The notes: generated from the sequence alone by a model not told the origin. Counted from the first letter of the stretch, positions 7,372 through 16,012 are shown. The stretch: DNA of 24,176 bases from Anaerolineales bacterium UBA3082 (GCA_002366595.1 DFBK01000044.1:1-24176); one strand, 5' to 3'. Translations and numbers: made by a program.

Positions 7372-7466
7372 GGGGGTGATTGAGTCCCGGTGGGCTCCGC
7401 GGTCTTCAAAACCGTTGTGGCGGCGTGAGAGCGTTGCTAGGTGGGTTCGACTCCCATCCACTCCCG
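7372..7466 (+). tRNA. selC: tRNA-Sec (anticodon UCA), intact copy
   Basis: The 95-nt gene has the selenocysteine tRNA shape. The D stem has six pairs with a 4-nt loop (GAGTCC CGGT GGGCTC). The anticodon stem CGGT/ACCG encloses CTTCAAA with anticodon TCA. A long variable arm follows (around GTGGCGGC...GCGTTGCTAG). The T arm is GTGGG TTCGACT CCCAT. The acceptor GGGGGTG pairs with CACTCCC, followed by discriminator G; CCA is not encoded. UCA decodes UGA, which fits the four in-frame UGA codons nearby. It lies only 17 nt after the MauE-like stop, so it may be cut from the operon mRNA. selA, selB and selD are not in the window. Confidence 0.93.
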
Positions 7467-7519
7467 CTATCTCATTGATAAGCACTTGTCAAAAAATAGA
7501 ATTAAGGAGGGTGATGAAA

Positions 7520-8530
7520 ATGAAGGAGAGTTGGAGAGAATTTGAACAATATCGAGAAAAGGTTGAACAGCAAAGGGAAGAGATTCGAAAACGCATTATT
7601 GGCCTCCCCAAGTTCATCGAATCTCTGTTTATTTGTTTCTACTCTCACAGCGAAAGAAAATTGGGCCCCCATCTTTTGGTCGAAGGAAAGGTGGGGAAGG
7701 GGAAAACAGTTACTTTGGAAACATTTACTCGAACCATATCTGGAGCAAAATTTAGTCGTATTCAGTTTACGCCCGATCTCAGGCCCCTAGATTTGATAAG
7801 GATTGTAGAGCAGCGCGAAGATAGAACCCTTGAGTTTCATCCTGGCCCCCTCTTTGCTAATCTAGTTCTTGCTGACGAGATCAACCGGGCTCATGAGAAA
7901 ACCCGAGCCGCCTTACTTGAAGCCATGGGAGAAAAGCAGATTACCATAGGCAGAACTACCTATCCACTAGAAGAGCCGTTTTTTGTAATGGCCACTGAGA
8001 ACCCCATAGACATTGAAGGTACTTTTATGCTAGGGGCAGCACAAATCGATCGATTTATGATGAAGATCTATACTGAGTCCCTTTCTGAAGAGGAAGAACT
8101 TGTGATCGCTGAGACCCACCAGGAAAAGGAACCAGAAATAAAACAGGTGCTCTCTAAAGCCGAGGTTCTAGAGATTCAAAAGTTTATCCGAAAACATATA
8201 GTAGTGGATCCAAAAATAAGAAGAGAAATGATTAGGATTGTCCGGGCTTTGAGACCAGAGGGAGGGATAGTTGCCCCCGAGGACTTTTATCTTCTGCCAG
8301 AAGGGGAACGAGGATACCTCTTTTTAGAGAGGGGAGCAAAAGTCAGAGCCTTTCTCAAGGGAAGGGATTATGTTACTCTTTCTGATGTCGCAGTTCTTGC
8401 TTTCCCTATTTTGAACCACAGGATAGGATTTCAATATGCCCCCAAGGATATAGAGAAAATTCTGAAAGCCAGAGAACTTATTTCCCAGGCCGTGGAGAAG
8501 GTGGTAGAGGATGGAGCCAGAGGATTTTAA
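7520..8530 (+). CDS. MoxR-family AAA+ ATPase (MxaR-like)
   Basis: A 336-residue MoxR ATPase. Walker A is VEGKVGKGKT (about 54-63), Walker B is LVLADE (115-120), sensor 1 is ATENP (159-162), followed by GAAQIDRFM, and the C-terminal lid contains GRDYVTLSDVAVLAFPILNHRI. MoxR proteins act with vWA partners as chaperones that insert metals or activate enzymes. The lid lacks the usual GASPR sensor-2 motif, showing GERGYLFLERGAK instead. The ATG at 7520 is 9 nt after AAGGAGG; an ATG at 7514 is possible but too close to it. It begins a tight six-gene run and overlaps the next gene by 20 nt. Its order relative to the DUF58 and vWA genes matches mxaR in methanol dehydrogenase clusters. Confidence 0.92.
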   Translation: MKESWREFEQYREKVEQQREEIRKRIIGLPKFIESLFICFYSHSERKLGPHLLVEGKVGKGKTVTLETFTRTISGAKFSRIQFTPDLRPLDLIRIVEQREDRTLEFHPGPLFANLVLADEINRAHEKTRAALLEAMGEKQITIGRTTYPLEEPFFVMATENPIDIEGTFMLGAAQIDRFMMKIYTESLSEEEELVIAETHQEKEPEIKQVLSKAEVLEIQKFIRKHIVVDPKIRREMIRIVRALRPEGGIVAPEDFYLLPEGERGYLFLERGAKVRAFLKGRDYVTLSDVAVLAFPILNHRIGFQYAPKDIEKILKARELISQAVEKVVEDGARGF

Positions 8531-9425
8531 GCAATTCAGGCAAAGTAAGATTCAATTCTTTTCTAGAATAAAACTAAAAAATATCTTCCCCGGAGAATGG
8601 GAGAGTATTTATAGGGGAGAGGGGATTGAGTTTGCTGCGATTAAGCCTTTTGAACCCGGAGATGACCTGCGTGACTTGGACCTCCACACTCTAGTACAGT
8701 CTGGGGAGGAGGAGATCATCCAGCGAGTAGTTGAGCGCCAGATGAGAATTTTTGTCTGGGTTGATTTCTCTGGATCCATGCTGAGATTTGAAGAGATGCT
8801 TTTCTCTCAAAAACCGCAAATCAAAGATATTGCCATAGGCCTTCTCCTTTTTTCTGCCTGTAATGCGTATAGCCCTGTAGGATTGTACGCTTTCAATAAA
8901 GAAATGAGAAGATTCTTTCCGGCCAGATCCGGAGAAAGACACTGCTGGGAGATTTTGAACTGGATGATAGATCAAGAATGCAAAGGCTCTATGGCTCCGG
9001 CTGATATTCAAAATGCGGTCTCTTTTTTGATAGAGAGAGCATTTCCTCAAAGTCTAGTTTTCTTTGTTTCTGATTTTCAAGATCAGGCCTTTGAGGGAGA
9101 TTGTACCGCTTTACTGAGGCCGGTAGCAAAGAAGTTTGATTTTGTTGCGGTAGTCATAAGAGATCCCCTAGAGAAAGAAGCCTCTTTGAAAAGATCGGTA
9201 AGCATAACAGTTAAAGACAGTGAAGGAGACAAAAGCGCAGAGATTTATCTAACTCCTCAGAAACTGAGGGAGATCCAAGAAATCTCTGCCAGGCATCTTT
9301 TAGATCTTGAACGGAGTTTCCGCGAAGTAGGCATTGAGCATGTGGTTTTGGACTCTCCCTCGATAGAGGGTTGTTATAAAGTGCTTTCGGGCTTCTTCGA
9401 AGCCAGGAGAAGAACAAGGGGATAA
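8511..9425 (+). CDS. DUF58 domain protein with vWA-like fold (MxaS-like)
   Basis: A 304-residue cytoplasmic protein with the DUF58 signature GIEFAAIKPFEPGDDLRDLD (about 38-57) and a vWA metal-ion site DFSGSM (85-90), followed by strands SLVFFVSDFQDQ and FDFVAVVIRDP. DUF58 proteins are the usual partners of MoxR ATPases and resemble MxaS. The ATG at 8511 lies inside the end of the MoxR gene (20-nt overlap), pointing to translational coupling. No membrane segment is seen. I infer it is a component of the MoxR chaperone complex. Confidence 0.88.
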   Translation: MEPEDFKQFRQSKIQFFSRIKLKNIFPGEWESIYRGEGIEFAAIKPFEPGDDLRDLDLHTLVQSGEEEIIQRVVERQMRIFVWVDFSGSMLRFEEMLFSQKPQIKDIAIGLLLFSACNAYSPVGLYAFNKEMRRFFPARSGERHCWEILNWMIDQECKGSMAPADIQNAVSFLIERAFPQSLVFFVSDFQDQAFEGDCTALLRPVAKKFDFVAVVIRDPLEKEASLKRSVSITVKDSEGDKSAEIYLTPQKLREIQEISARHLLDLERSFREVGIEHVVLDSPSIEGCYKVLSGFFEARRRTRG

Positions 9426-9453
9426 GAACACAAAGACAAGGAGATGATAAAAA

Positions 9454-10473
9454 GTGAGGGCAAGAATCGTCTGGATTCTAACAGGTTTAGCGGCATTAGC
9501 CGCAGTCGCCTCGGCAGCCTTCCTGCTCAGCCCCTCTTTTCTCTCGCCACATGACTTGGCGCTAAAAGAGGAGGGACTGCGGGAAGGCGAAGCCATCTTG
9601 GTTAAGACAAGAGTTGAGGGCTTTGGGGTTCATAAAGGAGATGCCTTCCCGTATCTAGTGGACGTTTGGTATAACCCTGACCAAGTATCCGAGATTGACA
9701 GGACCAGTCTTGATAAGAGCGTGTATTTGGAACCATTTGAGATAAGAGATACAAAAGAAAGGGAGTTCAATTTAGATTCCAGAACCAGAGTATACCGAAG
9801 AGAGTATGAAATTCAGCTCATTAGTGGGAAGGTAGACTATCTCTATAATTTTCCTGCCATTGTAGTTCGATATAGGCTTAAGAATACGGGGGTATTCTCA
9901 GAGACAACGGTTGTGCCCGAGCCGATTTTCGTTAGTTCTAGATTACCTCCTGATGTTACAGATCTGGAACTTGGTTATGGCCCTCTTAGGCCCATAAAAG
10001 GGGAAATTGAAGATGTGAGTCAAAAGCGTCTACCCTGGATACTTTGGACTCTTGGGGGCTTTCTGGCGGCTCTGGGAGTAGCCGACCTTGCCTGGCGGCG
10101 TGCGATTCCGCAATGGAAAGGGAGGGCAAAACAAAGAAGAAAGGTAGAGGGCGATGTTCTTTCCGAAGCCTATCGCTCTCTATATGAAAGTGTTGCCACA
10201 GCCGTTGAGCCCAAGCCTTTGTTCCACCAAATGGATCATATGTTAAGAATAGTTCTGGCTCGAAAAGAAAAGACCGATTGGTTAGAGGAGCCAAACTTCG
10301 ATAAAGTATCTCCTGGAATAAGCGTGCCAGTGGTTTCGCTTTTTGAGAAGTGCCAGAAGGCTTACGGACCCGAAGTTGTAGAGCAGAAAGAAGTGGAAGA
10401 AGCCCTGAGACAGCTCGAAGAAATTCTGGGCTTCTATTTCGGAGAAGGGGAGATGGAAGCATGGAGGGGCTGA
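9454..10473 (+). CDS. Membrane-anchored protein, MxaA-like by position
   Basis: A 339-residue protein with an N-terminal membrane or signal segment (IVWILTGLAALAAVASAAFL, about 5-24). An extracytoplasmic beta-rich region (about 40-185) includes GDAFPYLVDVWYNP and YNFPAIVVRYRLKNTG. A second helix follows (ILWTLGGFLAALGVADLAW, about 197-215), then a charged cytoplasmic tail (about 220-339) with amphipathic helices ending in EVEEALRQLEEILGFYFGEG. This topology matches MxaA and BatD-like proteins, which pair with MoxR/vWA systems. The GTG at 9454 follows AAGGAG at 10 nt. The gene's end overlaps the start of the next by 13 nt. Primary sequence identity to MxaA cannot be judged here, so the name rests on topology and gene order. 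Confidence 0.72.
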   Translation: MRARIVWILTGLAALAAVASAAFLLSPSFLSPHDLALKEEGLREGEAILVKTRVEGFGVHKGDAFPYLVDVWYNPDQVSEIDRTSLDKSVYLEPFEIRDTKEREFNLDSRTRVYRREYEIQLISGKVDYLYNFPAIVVRYRLKNTGVFSETTVVPEPIFVSSRLPPDVTDLELGYGPLRPIKGEIEDVSQKRLPWILWTLGGFLAALGVADLAWRRAIPQWKGRAKQRRKVEGDVLSEAYRSLYESVATAVEPKPLFHQMDHMLRIVLARKEKTDWLEEPNFDKVSPGISVPVVSLFEKCQKAYGPEVVEQKEVEEALRQLEEILGFYFGEGEMEAWRG

Positions 10474-11423
10474 TAAAGTTTCTAGCCCCCTCCGAATTTG
10501 CCTCCCCTCTCTATTTTTGGATAGGAAGTGCACTTGTACTGCTCTTGATTTTCTTGCCACTGTTTAGAAAGAGAAGAGGACTCGCACTTGACTTAACATA
10601 TTGGGAGAGAAGAGTAGAGTTCAAAAGCAAGAGGGTTTGGGTATTGTCGGTCCTGGTAGCGATCACCTCAATCCTTATGGCCACGGTTTTGAGCAATCCT
10701 CAGATCGTAACAAGACAAAGCGCTCCTATTTATGGAAAGCCGGTTATGGCAGTAATCGATCTTTCGGGAAGCATGGAGTATAGAGGACGCCCTGGAAAAG
10801 AGGGGCTCTCTAGTTTTGAAAAGGCTCGAGGAGTTTTTAATGACATACTCAGTCGAGATGTGGAAGCAGACTTTGGTCTTTTGCTTTATTCAACCGAACA
10901 TTATATTGCTCGGTATTTTGCGTTCAAAAATGAACTTCTAAAAGACACTCTAGAGAATACGGAGGAAATTTCCCTTATTGCTACCGGGACTAGAACTGCT
11001 GAAGCCCTGGCAAAAGGTCGCAGATTCTTCTCAGAAAATGTTGAGGCCAAGGATAAAGCCATTGTTCTTATTTCTGATTTAGAAGCCGACCCCGAAGCGA
11101 TAATGGAGATGGCCGAAGAGATGGAAAGAGATTTATTGGCGGGTATCAAGATGTATGTGATAATTATAGAAAGAGAAGGACAAAGGGCGGTCGATAAGGG
11201 TCCAAGCCAATCACAAATGCAAGGAGTGAGAATGGTCGGGATGAACGATAAGTATGGCATTGATCAAATATGCGAAGAGATTGCTGCCATGGAAAGTTCG
11301 CCCATAATAGAAGAGGAGATTCTATTAAGGAAAAGCTTGGTTCCTTTCTTGATTCCGCCAATTTTAGGATTAATCACCCTGTGTCTAGTTCTTTCTGAAA
11401 CCCGTTTCACAAAGATACCCTAA
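10461..11423 (+). CDS. vWA-domain membrane protein (MxaC-like)
   Basis: A 320-residue protein with two N-terminal helices (about 16-35 and 59-78), a von Willebrand A domain with MIDAS motif DLSGSM (100-105) plus AIVLISDLEADPE, and a C-terminal helix (FLIPPILGLITLCLVL). The vWA domain should face the extracytoplasmic side or a membrane partner and bind a divalent metal through MIDAS. BatA, BatB and MxaC share this layout. I chose the ATG at 10461, which follows a GGAGAAGGGGAGATGGAAG purine tract, because the in-frame extension from 10350 is low-complexity and overlaps the previous gene heavily. Fourth in the mxa-like order. Confidence 0.86.
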   Translation: MEGLIKFLAPSEFASPLYFWIGSALVLLLIFLPLFRKRRGLALDLTYWERRVEFKSKRVWVLSVLVAITSILMATVLSNPQIVTRQSAPIYGKPVMAVIDLSGSMEYRGRPGKEGLSSFEKARGVFNDILSRDVEADFGLLLYSTEHYIARYFAFKNELLKDTLENTEEISLIATGTRTAEALAKGRRFFSENVEAKDKAIVLISDLEADPEAIMEMAEEMERDLLAGIKMYVIIIEREGQRAVDKGPSQSQMQGVRMVGMNDKYGIDQICEEIAAMESSPIIEEEILLRKSLVPFLIPPILGLITLCLVLSETRFTKIP

Positions 11424-11437
11424 GGAGGTGAAAAGCA

Positions 11438-12007
11438 ATGGACGAATCGAGGAAAGGGGCGAGGAGAATTCTAGCTCTGGGAGTTTCTTTGGTAAGAAAA
11501 GTGTGGGTAAATACTGTTTTGCTCCTTCTCGCAGGAGTGATGATTGGTTCCGGAGTCTATGTAAGGTCTCAGCCGGAACGGACAATAAGGGCCGACATCA
11601 GAGCGTATAATCAGGGTGTATCAGCCTATCATTTACCACCAGGACTTCTCCCTTCTTCGGAGGGGCGTCCGTCGGAATATCCAATTGAAAGAGCCGCGGC
11701 GTATTTTGAGAAAGCGGCTTCAGAAAGCAGGGATAAGAAGCTTAAATCTTTGGCTCTTTACAACTGGGGAACCCTGATTGCGAGGGAGGCCTATGCTTCC
11801 ACTCTTGCTTTCGGTCTTATTGATACGCCGCGGGTTGAAATGACACAAGCAATCGTGTGGCTGAGAGAAGCAATAAGGTATGATCCTAATAACCAGGAGG
11901 CAAAGTTCAATCTAGAGGTTCTTGAAAAGGTGCAGTTCATAGAGGGAGAAAAAGAAGGAGCTCCTGGGCCGGGATACAGTCCAGGAGCAGTGGATAAAGG
12001 GTATTGA
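11438..12007 (+). CDS. TPR-like membrane-anchored protein (MxaK-like)
   Basis: A 189-residue protein with one N-terminal membrane segment (VNTVLLLLAGVMIGSGVYV, about 24-42), then helical pairs resembling tetratricopeptide repeats: IERAAAYFEKAASESRDKKL, SLALYNWGTLIAREA, and TQAIVWLREAIRYDPNNQEA followed by KFNLEVLEK. The end is Gly/Pro-rich. Its size, topology and place between two vWA genes match MxaK. The ATG at 11438 has a strong AAGGAGG site 9 nt upstream. Likely a scaffold for the vWA proteins; no enzymatic motif is seen. Confidence 0.75.
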   Translation: MDESRKGARRILALGVSLVRKVWVNTVLLLLAGVMIGSGVYVRSQPERTIRADIRAYNQGVSAYHLPPGLLPSSEGRPSEYPIERAAAYFEKAASESRDKKLKSLALYNWGTLIAREAYASTLAFGLIDTPRVEMTQAIVWLREAIRYDPNNQEAKFNLEVLEKVQFIEGEKEGAPGPGYSPGAVDKGY

Positions 12008-12033
12008 GTGGGTTTGACAAAAGGATGCAAGGG

Positions 12034-13065
12034 ATGAGATTTGAAAATCCTGGTGCTCTCTGGTTATTACTGGTTTTACCATTCTTATTTTTGGGATTAG
12101 GGCTTTGGGGATGGAGGGCCAAGAAAGAGATAGCCGAAACGTTTCAGTTGAATCTCCGACGTCTAAAAAGAAGCCAGGTGGAAAAATATATTACCGCCGG
12201 AGTTCTTATGGCATTGCTTGTGGGAGCTCTTGCTTTACCTAAGCTTCCTTTTTCTTCTCTCCGAGCTCCAAAAAGGACTGGTGAGATAGCTCTACTCGTA
12301 GATGTTAGTGGAAGCATGGCCGCCCAAAAGGATCTCGACTCTCCTAACAGGTTAGAGAGAGCAAAGCCAATTCTTTACGAAATTATAGACCGTATGGAAG
12401 AGCTGGGAGAGGTAGGAATTTCTCTTCATGGTTTTAGCAGTATAGCCAGATCCCTTGTGCCTTTTGTTGGCAAAGGAGATTACCCCTATCTTAAAGAAAG
12501 CGTTAAGAAAGTACTAGATATATATGCTACTCCTGGTGAAGGTACAAGTCTTGGACGGCCCATTTTAAATGTGGCGGAAAAGTTCTCTCCAGACGCGAAG
12601 GTGAAACTTATTATACTGATTAGCGACGGCGAGCCCTTTATTGGTATAACAAGAGGGATGCGCGAGGTTGAAAGAGGTTGGGTCGAGGAAGCACTTAAAA
12701 AAGCAAGAGAAGTAGGCATCAAAGTGATAACAGTAGGAATTGGAGAGCGAGAAGGGGCAAAAATCCCCGTGCATGATATAAAGGGGGAATTTACTGGAGA
12801 GTATGCCATACTGCAAGGGGTTGATTACATTTCCTATCTTGAAGAGGATGGTCTTAAAGAAATTGCCTCTCAAACAGGGGGGAGATATTTTTTCGAGAAA
12901 AATCGAGAGGGATTGATAGAATTTATTGAAGAGAATCTTAGTCTAGCAACTACCGAGGGGGTTGCTGAAGAGGTTAGAGGTTATCGGCATATCGCTCATT
13001 GGTTTCTTCTAGGTTCTCTCCCTATTTGGGTAATTTTTGCAAGGCGCTATCTATTAATAAAATAA
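12034..13065 (+). CDS. vWA-domain membrane protein (MxaL-like)
   Basis: A 343-residue protein with two N-terminal helices (about 8-27 and 53-70), a vWA domain with MIDAS motif DVSGSM (90-95), the strands LIILISDGEPF and VKVITVGIGER, and a C-terminal helix near HWFLLGSLPIWVIFARRYL. It resembles BatA/BatB and MxaL. The start is uncertain. I use the ATG at 12034 because MRFENPGALWLLL is the usual opening of this family. A TTG at 12004 overlapping the upstream stop, or an ATG at 12025, would add 10 or 3 residues. It is the last gene of the mxa-like run and the only one followed by a sizable gap. Confidence 0.85.
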   Translation: MRFENPGALWLLLVLPFLFLGLGLWGWRAKKEIAETFQLNLRRLKRSQVEKYITAGVLMALLVGALALPKLPFSSLRAPKRTGEIALLVDVSGSMAAQKDLDSPNRLERAKPILYEIIDRMEELGEVGISLHGFSSIARSLVPFVGKGDYPYLKESVKKVLDIYATPGEGTSLGRPILNVAEKFSPDAKVKLIILISDGEPFIGITRGMREVERGWVEEALKKAREVGIKVITVGIGEREGAKIPVHDIKGEFTGEYAILQGVDYISYLEEDGLKEIASQTGGRYFFEKNREGLIEFIEENLSLATTEGVAEEVRGYRHIAHWFLLGSLPIWVIFARRYLLIK

Positions 13066-13115
13066 AGGGTCTTCGTCAAATAGTGTGGTAATGGGGTCCT
13101 GCAGCTATGGTTGAT

Positions 13116-13147
13116 CTCGGGTTGCTCATCGGGATGCGCAACCTGAG
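13116..13147 (+). other. Hairpin downstream of the mxa-like cluster
   Basis: CTCGGGTTGC (13116-13125) pairs with GCAACCTGAG (13138-13147), ten pairs with one wobble, loop of 12 nt. There is no T-run, so this is at most a weak or factor-dependent terminator. Confidence 0.45.
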
Positions 13148-13180
13148 GGTACCAGCCCCTGGCTTACCTCCTCCCTTCCC

Positions 13181-13549
13181 GTCCCTTGGCATCCGTCCCG
13201 GGTATCCCTGGGAGATCCCTCTGGGATGGGACGGGATCCCGTAGGGATAAGGACTCACCGGAGGGACGCATCCTGGGCTTCGGCCTGGAGGAGCACGAAC
13301 TGTCGCATGCCCTTCATGACGGCCGGGCCTTTCAGACCTCCGGCTGCCCCGGTTGCAACCGCCCCTACTACAACGAGCGACCGGGAGGGCCACTATATAA
13401 CTATCCGCGCCCCTTCCCGCAGGGATACTTTACGTATAACTCCGGATGAGGTGGAAGAAGCGATAAAGGAAGCAAGGGTCATCTTGATGGAGGATAGAAG
13501 AGCAAGGCAGACAATTCTACCCACTATCGCCACTAAAGAAGATAGATAA
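13181..13549 (+). pseudogene. 3' remnant of the radical SAM gene (second copy)
   Basis: This stretch repeats 3351-3697 almost base for base, including the repeat-derived insertion and the segment encoding GFGLEEHELS, SGCPGCNRPYYNERPGG and EAIKEARVILMEDRRARQ. It lacks the first two thirds of the gene, the SAM cluster motif and any start. A 22-nt palindromic insertion at 13416-13437 breaks the frame. Its near identity despite not being translated points to recent duplication or ongoing gene conversion. The 13066-13180 stretch before it holds only the hairpin noted above. Confidence 0.85.
13416..13437. repeat. 22-nt repeat insertion in the radical SAM remnant
   Basis: Compared with 3584-3588 in the intact copy, 22 extra bases beginning CCCGCAGGGATACTTTACG sit between CCCTT and AAC. 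They match the island repeat (compare CCCACAGGGATCCTTTACGG at 13849-13868). This is a clean, dated single insertion of the element. Confidence 0.75.
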
Positions 13550-13573
13550 TGCCTAAAATAGACATTCTTGCCC

Positions 13574-13601
13574 TTGACAGATTTCTAGAAAGTGGTATAA
13601 T
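13574..13601 (+). promoter_or_regulatory. Promoter of selenoprotein operon 2
   Basis: TTGACA (13574-13579), 16-nt spacer and TATAAT (13596-13601), conserved with 3722-3749. It would drive the UGGC gene with a leader of roughly 410 nt. Confidence 0.8.
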
Positions 13602-13624
13602 GGATTTAATTCTAGGGAAGTCCG

Positions 13625-13667
13625 TCCTACAGGATCCTGACATGGTGGGGTCAGGATGAGTCACCAT
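13625..13667. repeat. Palindromic repeat in operon 2 leader
   Basis: TCCTACAGGATCC (13625-13637) is followed by the inverted pair ATGGTG (13642-13647) and CACCAT (13662-13667). It is homologous to 3773-3816. Confidence 0.5.
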
Positions 13668-13700
13668 AAAGGATGCCTAGGGATAAGGTTATATTTATCA

Positions 13701-13754
13701 AATCCTGAGTCAAGTCGTCTGCCTCAAGGCGTACTACGACAGGCGCAGGATTTT
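13701..13754 (+). other. Leader hairpin, homologue of the operon 1 attenuator
   Basis: AATCCTG (13701-13707) pairs with CAGGATT (13746-13752), followed by TTTTG. Inside, GTCGT/ACGAC (13714-13718 with 13736-13740) and GCC/GGC form further stems. The closing stem matches 3849-3900 but the inner stems have different, self-complementary sequence, suggesting the shape is conserved. The T-run is shorter than in operon 1. Confidence 0.5.
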
Positions 13755-13767
13755 GTACTGTGCCAAC

Positions 13768-13870
13768 ATGGTGAGCCAACGATGGTGTGCCAACGATCAC
13801 ACCATACTGTAGTATCTCACCATCCTGTAGGAATCACAGTATCCTGTCCCACAGGGATCCTTTACGGATA
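13768..13870. repeat. Nested palindromic repeats in operon 2 leader
   Basis: Relative to operon 1, about 70 extra nt carry ATGGTGTG/CACACCAT and TCACCATCCTGTAGGA (13817-13832), the reverse complement of the 4017 and 6776 repeats. A block shared with 3924-3954 follows at 13840-13870. The arrangement reads as one repeat inserted next to another. Confidence 0.55.
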
Positions 13871-13950
13871 GAATGCGCAGAAAGGGGGTGGTTACTCAAG
13901 AAGCCAAAATATCTACACCGGGGTTAAGCGAGTACCAAAATCCAACGTTT

Positions 13951-13985
13951 TCCCACGGGATCCTGTTCCCTACGGGATCCTGGGA
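13951..13985. repeat. Double GGATCC palindromic repeat
   Basis: TCCCACGGGATCCTG and CCCTACGGGATCCTGGGA lie back to back just upstream of the UGGC gene, replacing the TCCTACAGGATGGTGAC unit found there in operon 1. Confidence 0.55.
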
Positions 13986-14016
13986 GGAAAGGAATCCGAT
14001 AAAAAAGGAGGAGGAA

Positions 14017-15948
14017 GTGGCAAAGGAAAAGGAAGCACCGAAGGAACTATCCCGAAGAGAGTTCGTCAAGGGAGCAGCCGTTGGTGCGGCGGCAGTGGCT
14101 GGTGCAGGTGCGTTAGCCAGTTGTGCAGCGCCCACGCCAGAGGTCATCAAGGAGACGGTGGAAGTCCCCGTCGAGGTCACCAAGATAGTCGAGGTGCCAG
14201 GGCCACCGGGGGAGGCAGGCCCGGTAACATTAGAGGTGCCCGATCCAAGTGGTGCCTTTGAAGTAACTGAACTCCATGCGCCGCGGCTTGATACCCTTGA
14301 GGGCAAGACGATTTGCATGTTGGGTAATGAATCGTGGCAGCAACAAAGGACCTCGCCCTATATCCAGGAGTTGCTGGAAAAGATGTACCCTACGGCAACG
14401 TTCATCCCCTATACCGAGTTCCCCACTGAAATCAACGATAAAAAGATTGGTGGGATAGTAAAGGATGCGGGGTGTGATGCTGTCATAATTGGTAACGCTG
14501 GCTGAGGGGGATGCACAACAGAATGCGGCCGTGCTGCCGCATATGTCGAGAAAGCGGGCATACCCGCAGTCGTTCTTGTCCGCAATGAATTTGTGGACGT
14601 ATTGAAGGTTACACATTCAGGTCTGGGATTCGCCCCAGAACTAGCTTTTGTGAACTTTCCCGTTACTCTGTTCGTGGCGGAAAGTGATCTAACCCCTCTC
14701 AAGGAGCGAATAGAGGAGTTTACCTACGGGCTGACCAAATGGGAACCGGAGGTCACGGAGACGGCGATATTAACCCCACCCAAAGTAACAGTTGAGGGCA
14801 AGGACTATGAGGAAGCCGTTGCCAACATGAACAGACTGTTCCTGAGGAACCAGTGGAGCGATGGGGTACCGCTGCTGCCGGCAACAAAGGAGCGCGTTGA
14901 CTGGATATTGACCGGAACCGACCTCCCTCGCGACAAAGAAATTGCCAGAGTCGGGCCCAGAGGGGGGATAGCCACTGTAGAATCGATCGCCGTTCCTCTC
15001 GCCATGACTGGAGGGCGACCTGAGTACTTGCCGGTGCTCATTGCCATTGTGGAGGGACTTGGTGATCCGGAGTTCAAGACCGCGAGTTGGCAAACAACCT
15101 CGCGTGGTACCTTTCTTGTGGCGATTGTGAATGGACCAATAGGCAAGCAAATTCGCCTTAGCAAAACTTTTGGCTGCCTGGGTCCAGACTCACAACGCCC
15201 CGCCGGTGTGCGTATTGGCCGCGCCGTCAGGCTCATCCTGCAAGATATGGGTGGAGCCACCCCAGGCAGTGGAACTATGTCATGTTATGGGCCAAATAGG
15301 ACCACCAATGTCGTTATTTCTGAAGATGAGGAAAATCTTCCCGCGGGCTGGGAACCACTGAATACGGAGTATGGCTATGCCAGAGGGACGAATAGTGTTT
15401 TACTTAATGTCTCCTGCCTTGCTGTTAATATGTGGCGCCGTGGAAATTATATCGGAGAAACTTTGGAGGAGGAGCAGGATGAAAGCTTTGATGTAGTTGC
15501 GTGGTACATGAGGATTCCTCCCAAGAGTTACCCTGTGGAGGGGGGTGGTAGAGGAAAGGGCAGTCCAGTAGGGATTTACCTTATCAATTCGCTCGTTGCT
15601 GAGCAGATGGCCAGCGTCGGCTGGACCAAAGAGTCAATACGACAGACACTGTGGGAGCGTACACACACCCCACTCGCTGAATACTTGACGTACGGGCGTG
15701 AGGTGAGGAAGCTGAAATATGACAATCCCGGAATTGACTTGGCGACGCTGCCGGATCCGATGCCGATGTATGAAAAGCCCGAGAACCTTTTGATCGCAAT
15801 TGCTGGAGGTAGGCATCCTAGCCAAAACTTCTGGTTGGGAGAGGGTAGGGCTGTGTGTCCAACTGCGGAGATACAGCTGCCGGCAATCTGGGACCAGCTG
15901 ATAGCGGAGGCTGAAGAGGACTTAGGGCCAATACCTATCGACCCGTAA
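14017..15948 (+). CDS. UGGC-motif selenoprotein, Tat-exported lipoprotein (Sec at UGA 14503-14505)
   Basis: The GTG at 14017 (AAGGAGGAGG just upstream) gives the same leader as the protein at 4091: twin-arginine SRREFVKG, lipobox LASC (Cys36) and the Val/Glu spacer. The frame meets TGA at 14503-14505 and continues open to TAA at 15948, giving 643 residues with Sec163 in IIGNAGUGGCTTE (Cys166). UGGC replaces UGSC. The C-terminal domain keeps FLRNQWSDGVPLLPATKERV, GIATVESIAVPL and PEYLPVLIAIVEGL, matching the first protein. Similarity in the mature part is moderate, whereas the first 70 or so codons are almost identical DNA. An in-frame extension back to 13873 reads through repeat DNA and is not believed. 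A stem-loop follows the UGA. Function unknown; probably an exported Sec redox or ligand-binding protein with a different substrate from its paralogue. Confidence 0.89.
14523..14542 (+). promoter_or_regulatory. Candidate bacterial SECIS element
   Basis: ATGCGGC (14523-14529) and GCCGCAT (14536-14542) form a perfect 7-bp stem with loop CGTGCT, which contains GU and begins 24 nt after the UGA. Confidence 0.8.
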
Positions 15949-16012
15949 GATTAGGTCTTCTTGCCAAGGGTAGGGGATTAAGCGTCCCCAGACATCGTGA
16001 GTTCAAGAGTGG

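Noticed and set aside
7475..7502. Promoter TTGATA-16-TAGAAT before the MoxR gene
   Set aside because: The predicted start site would fall on the ribosome-binding site of the gene, so the match is probably chance; expression from the operon 1 promoter or another site is as likely.
13186..13449. Short protein in the radical SAM remnant
   Set aside because: It has no radical SAM motif, starts inside repeat DNA and is cut by a frameshifting insertion; it is a copied gene end.
13873..14016. N-terminal extension of the UGGC gene
   Set aside because: The extension translates leader and repeat DNA, has no homologue in operon 1, and a GTG with a strong AAGGAGGAGG site lies at 14017.
14593..15948. 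Separate gene starting near 14593
   Set aside because: Same reasoning: in frame with 14017-14502 across the UGA, with a SECIS-like stem between and no ribosome site.
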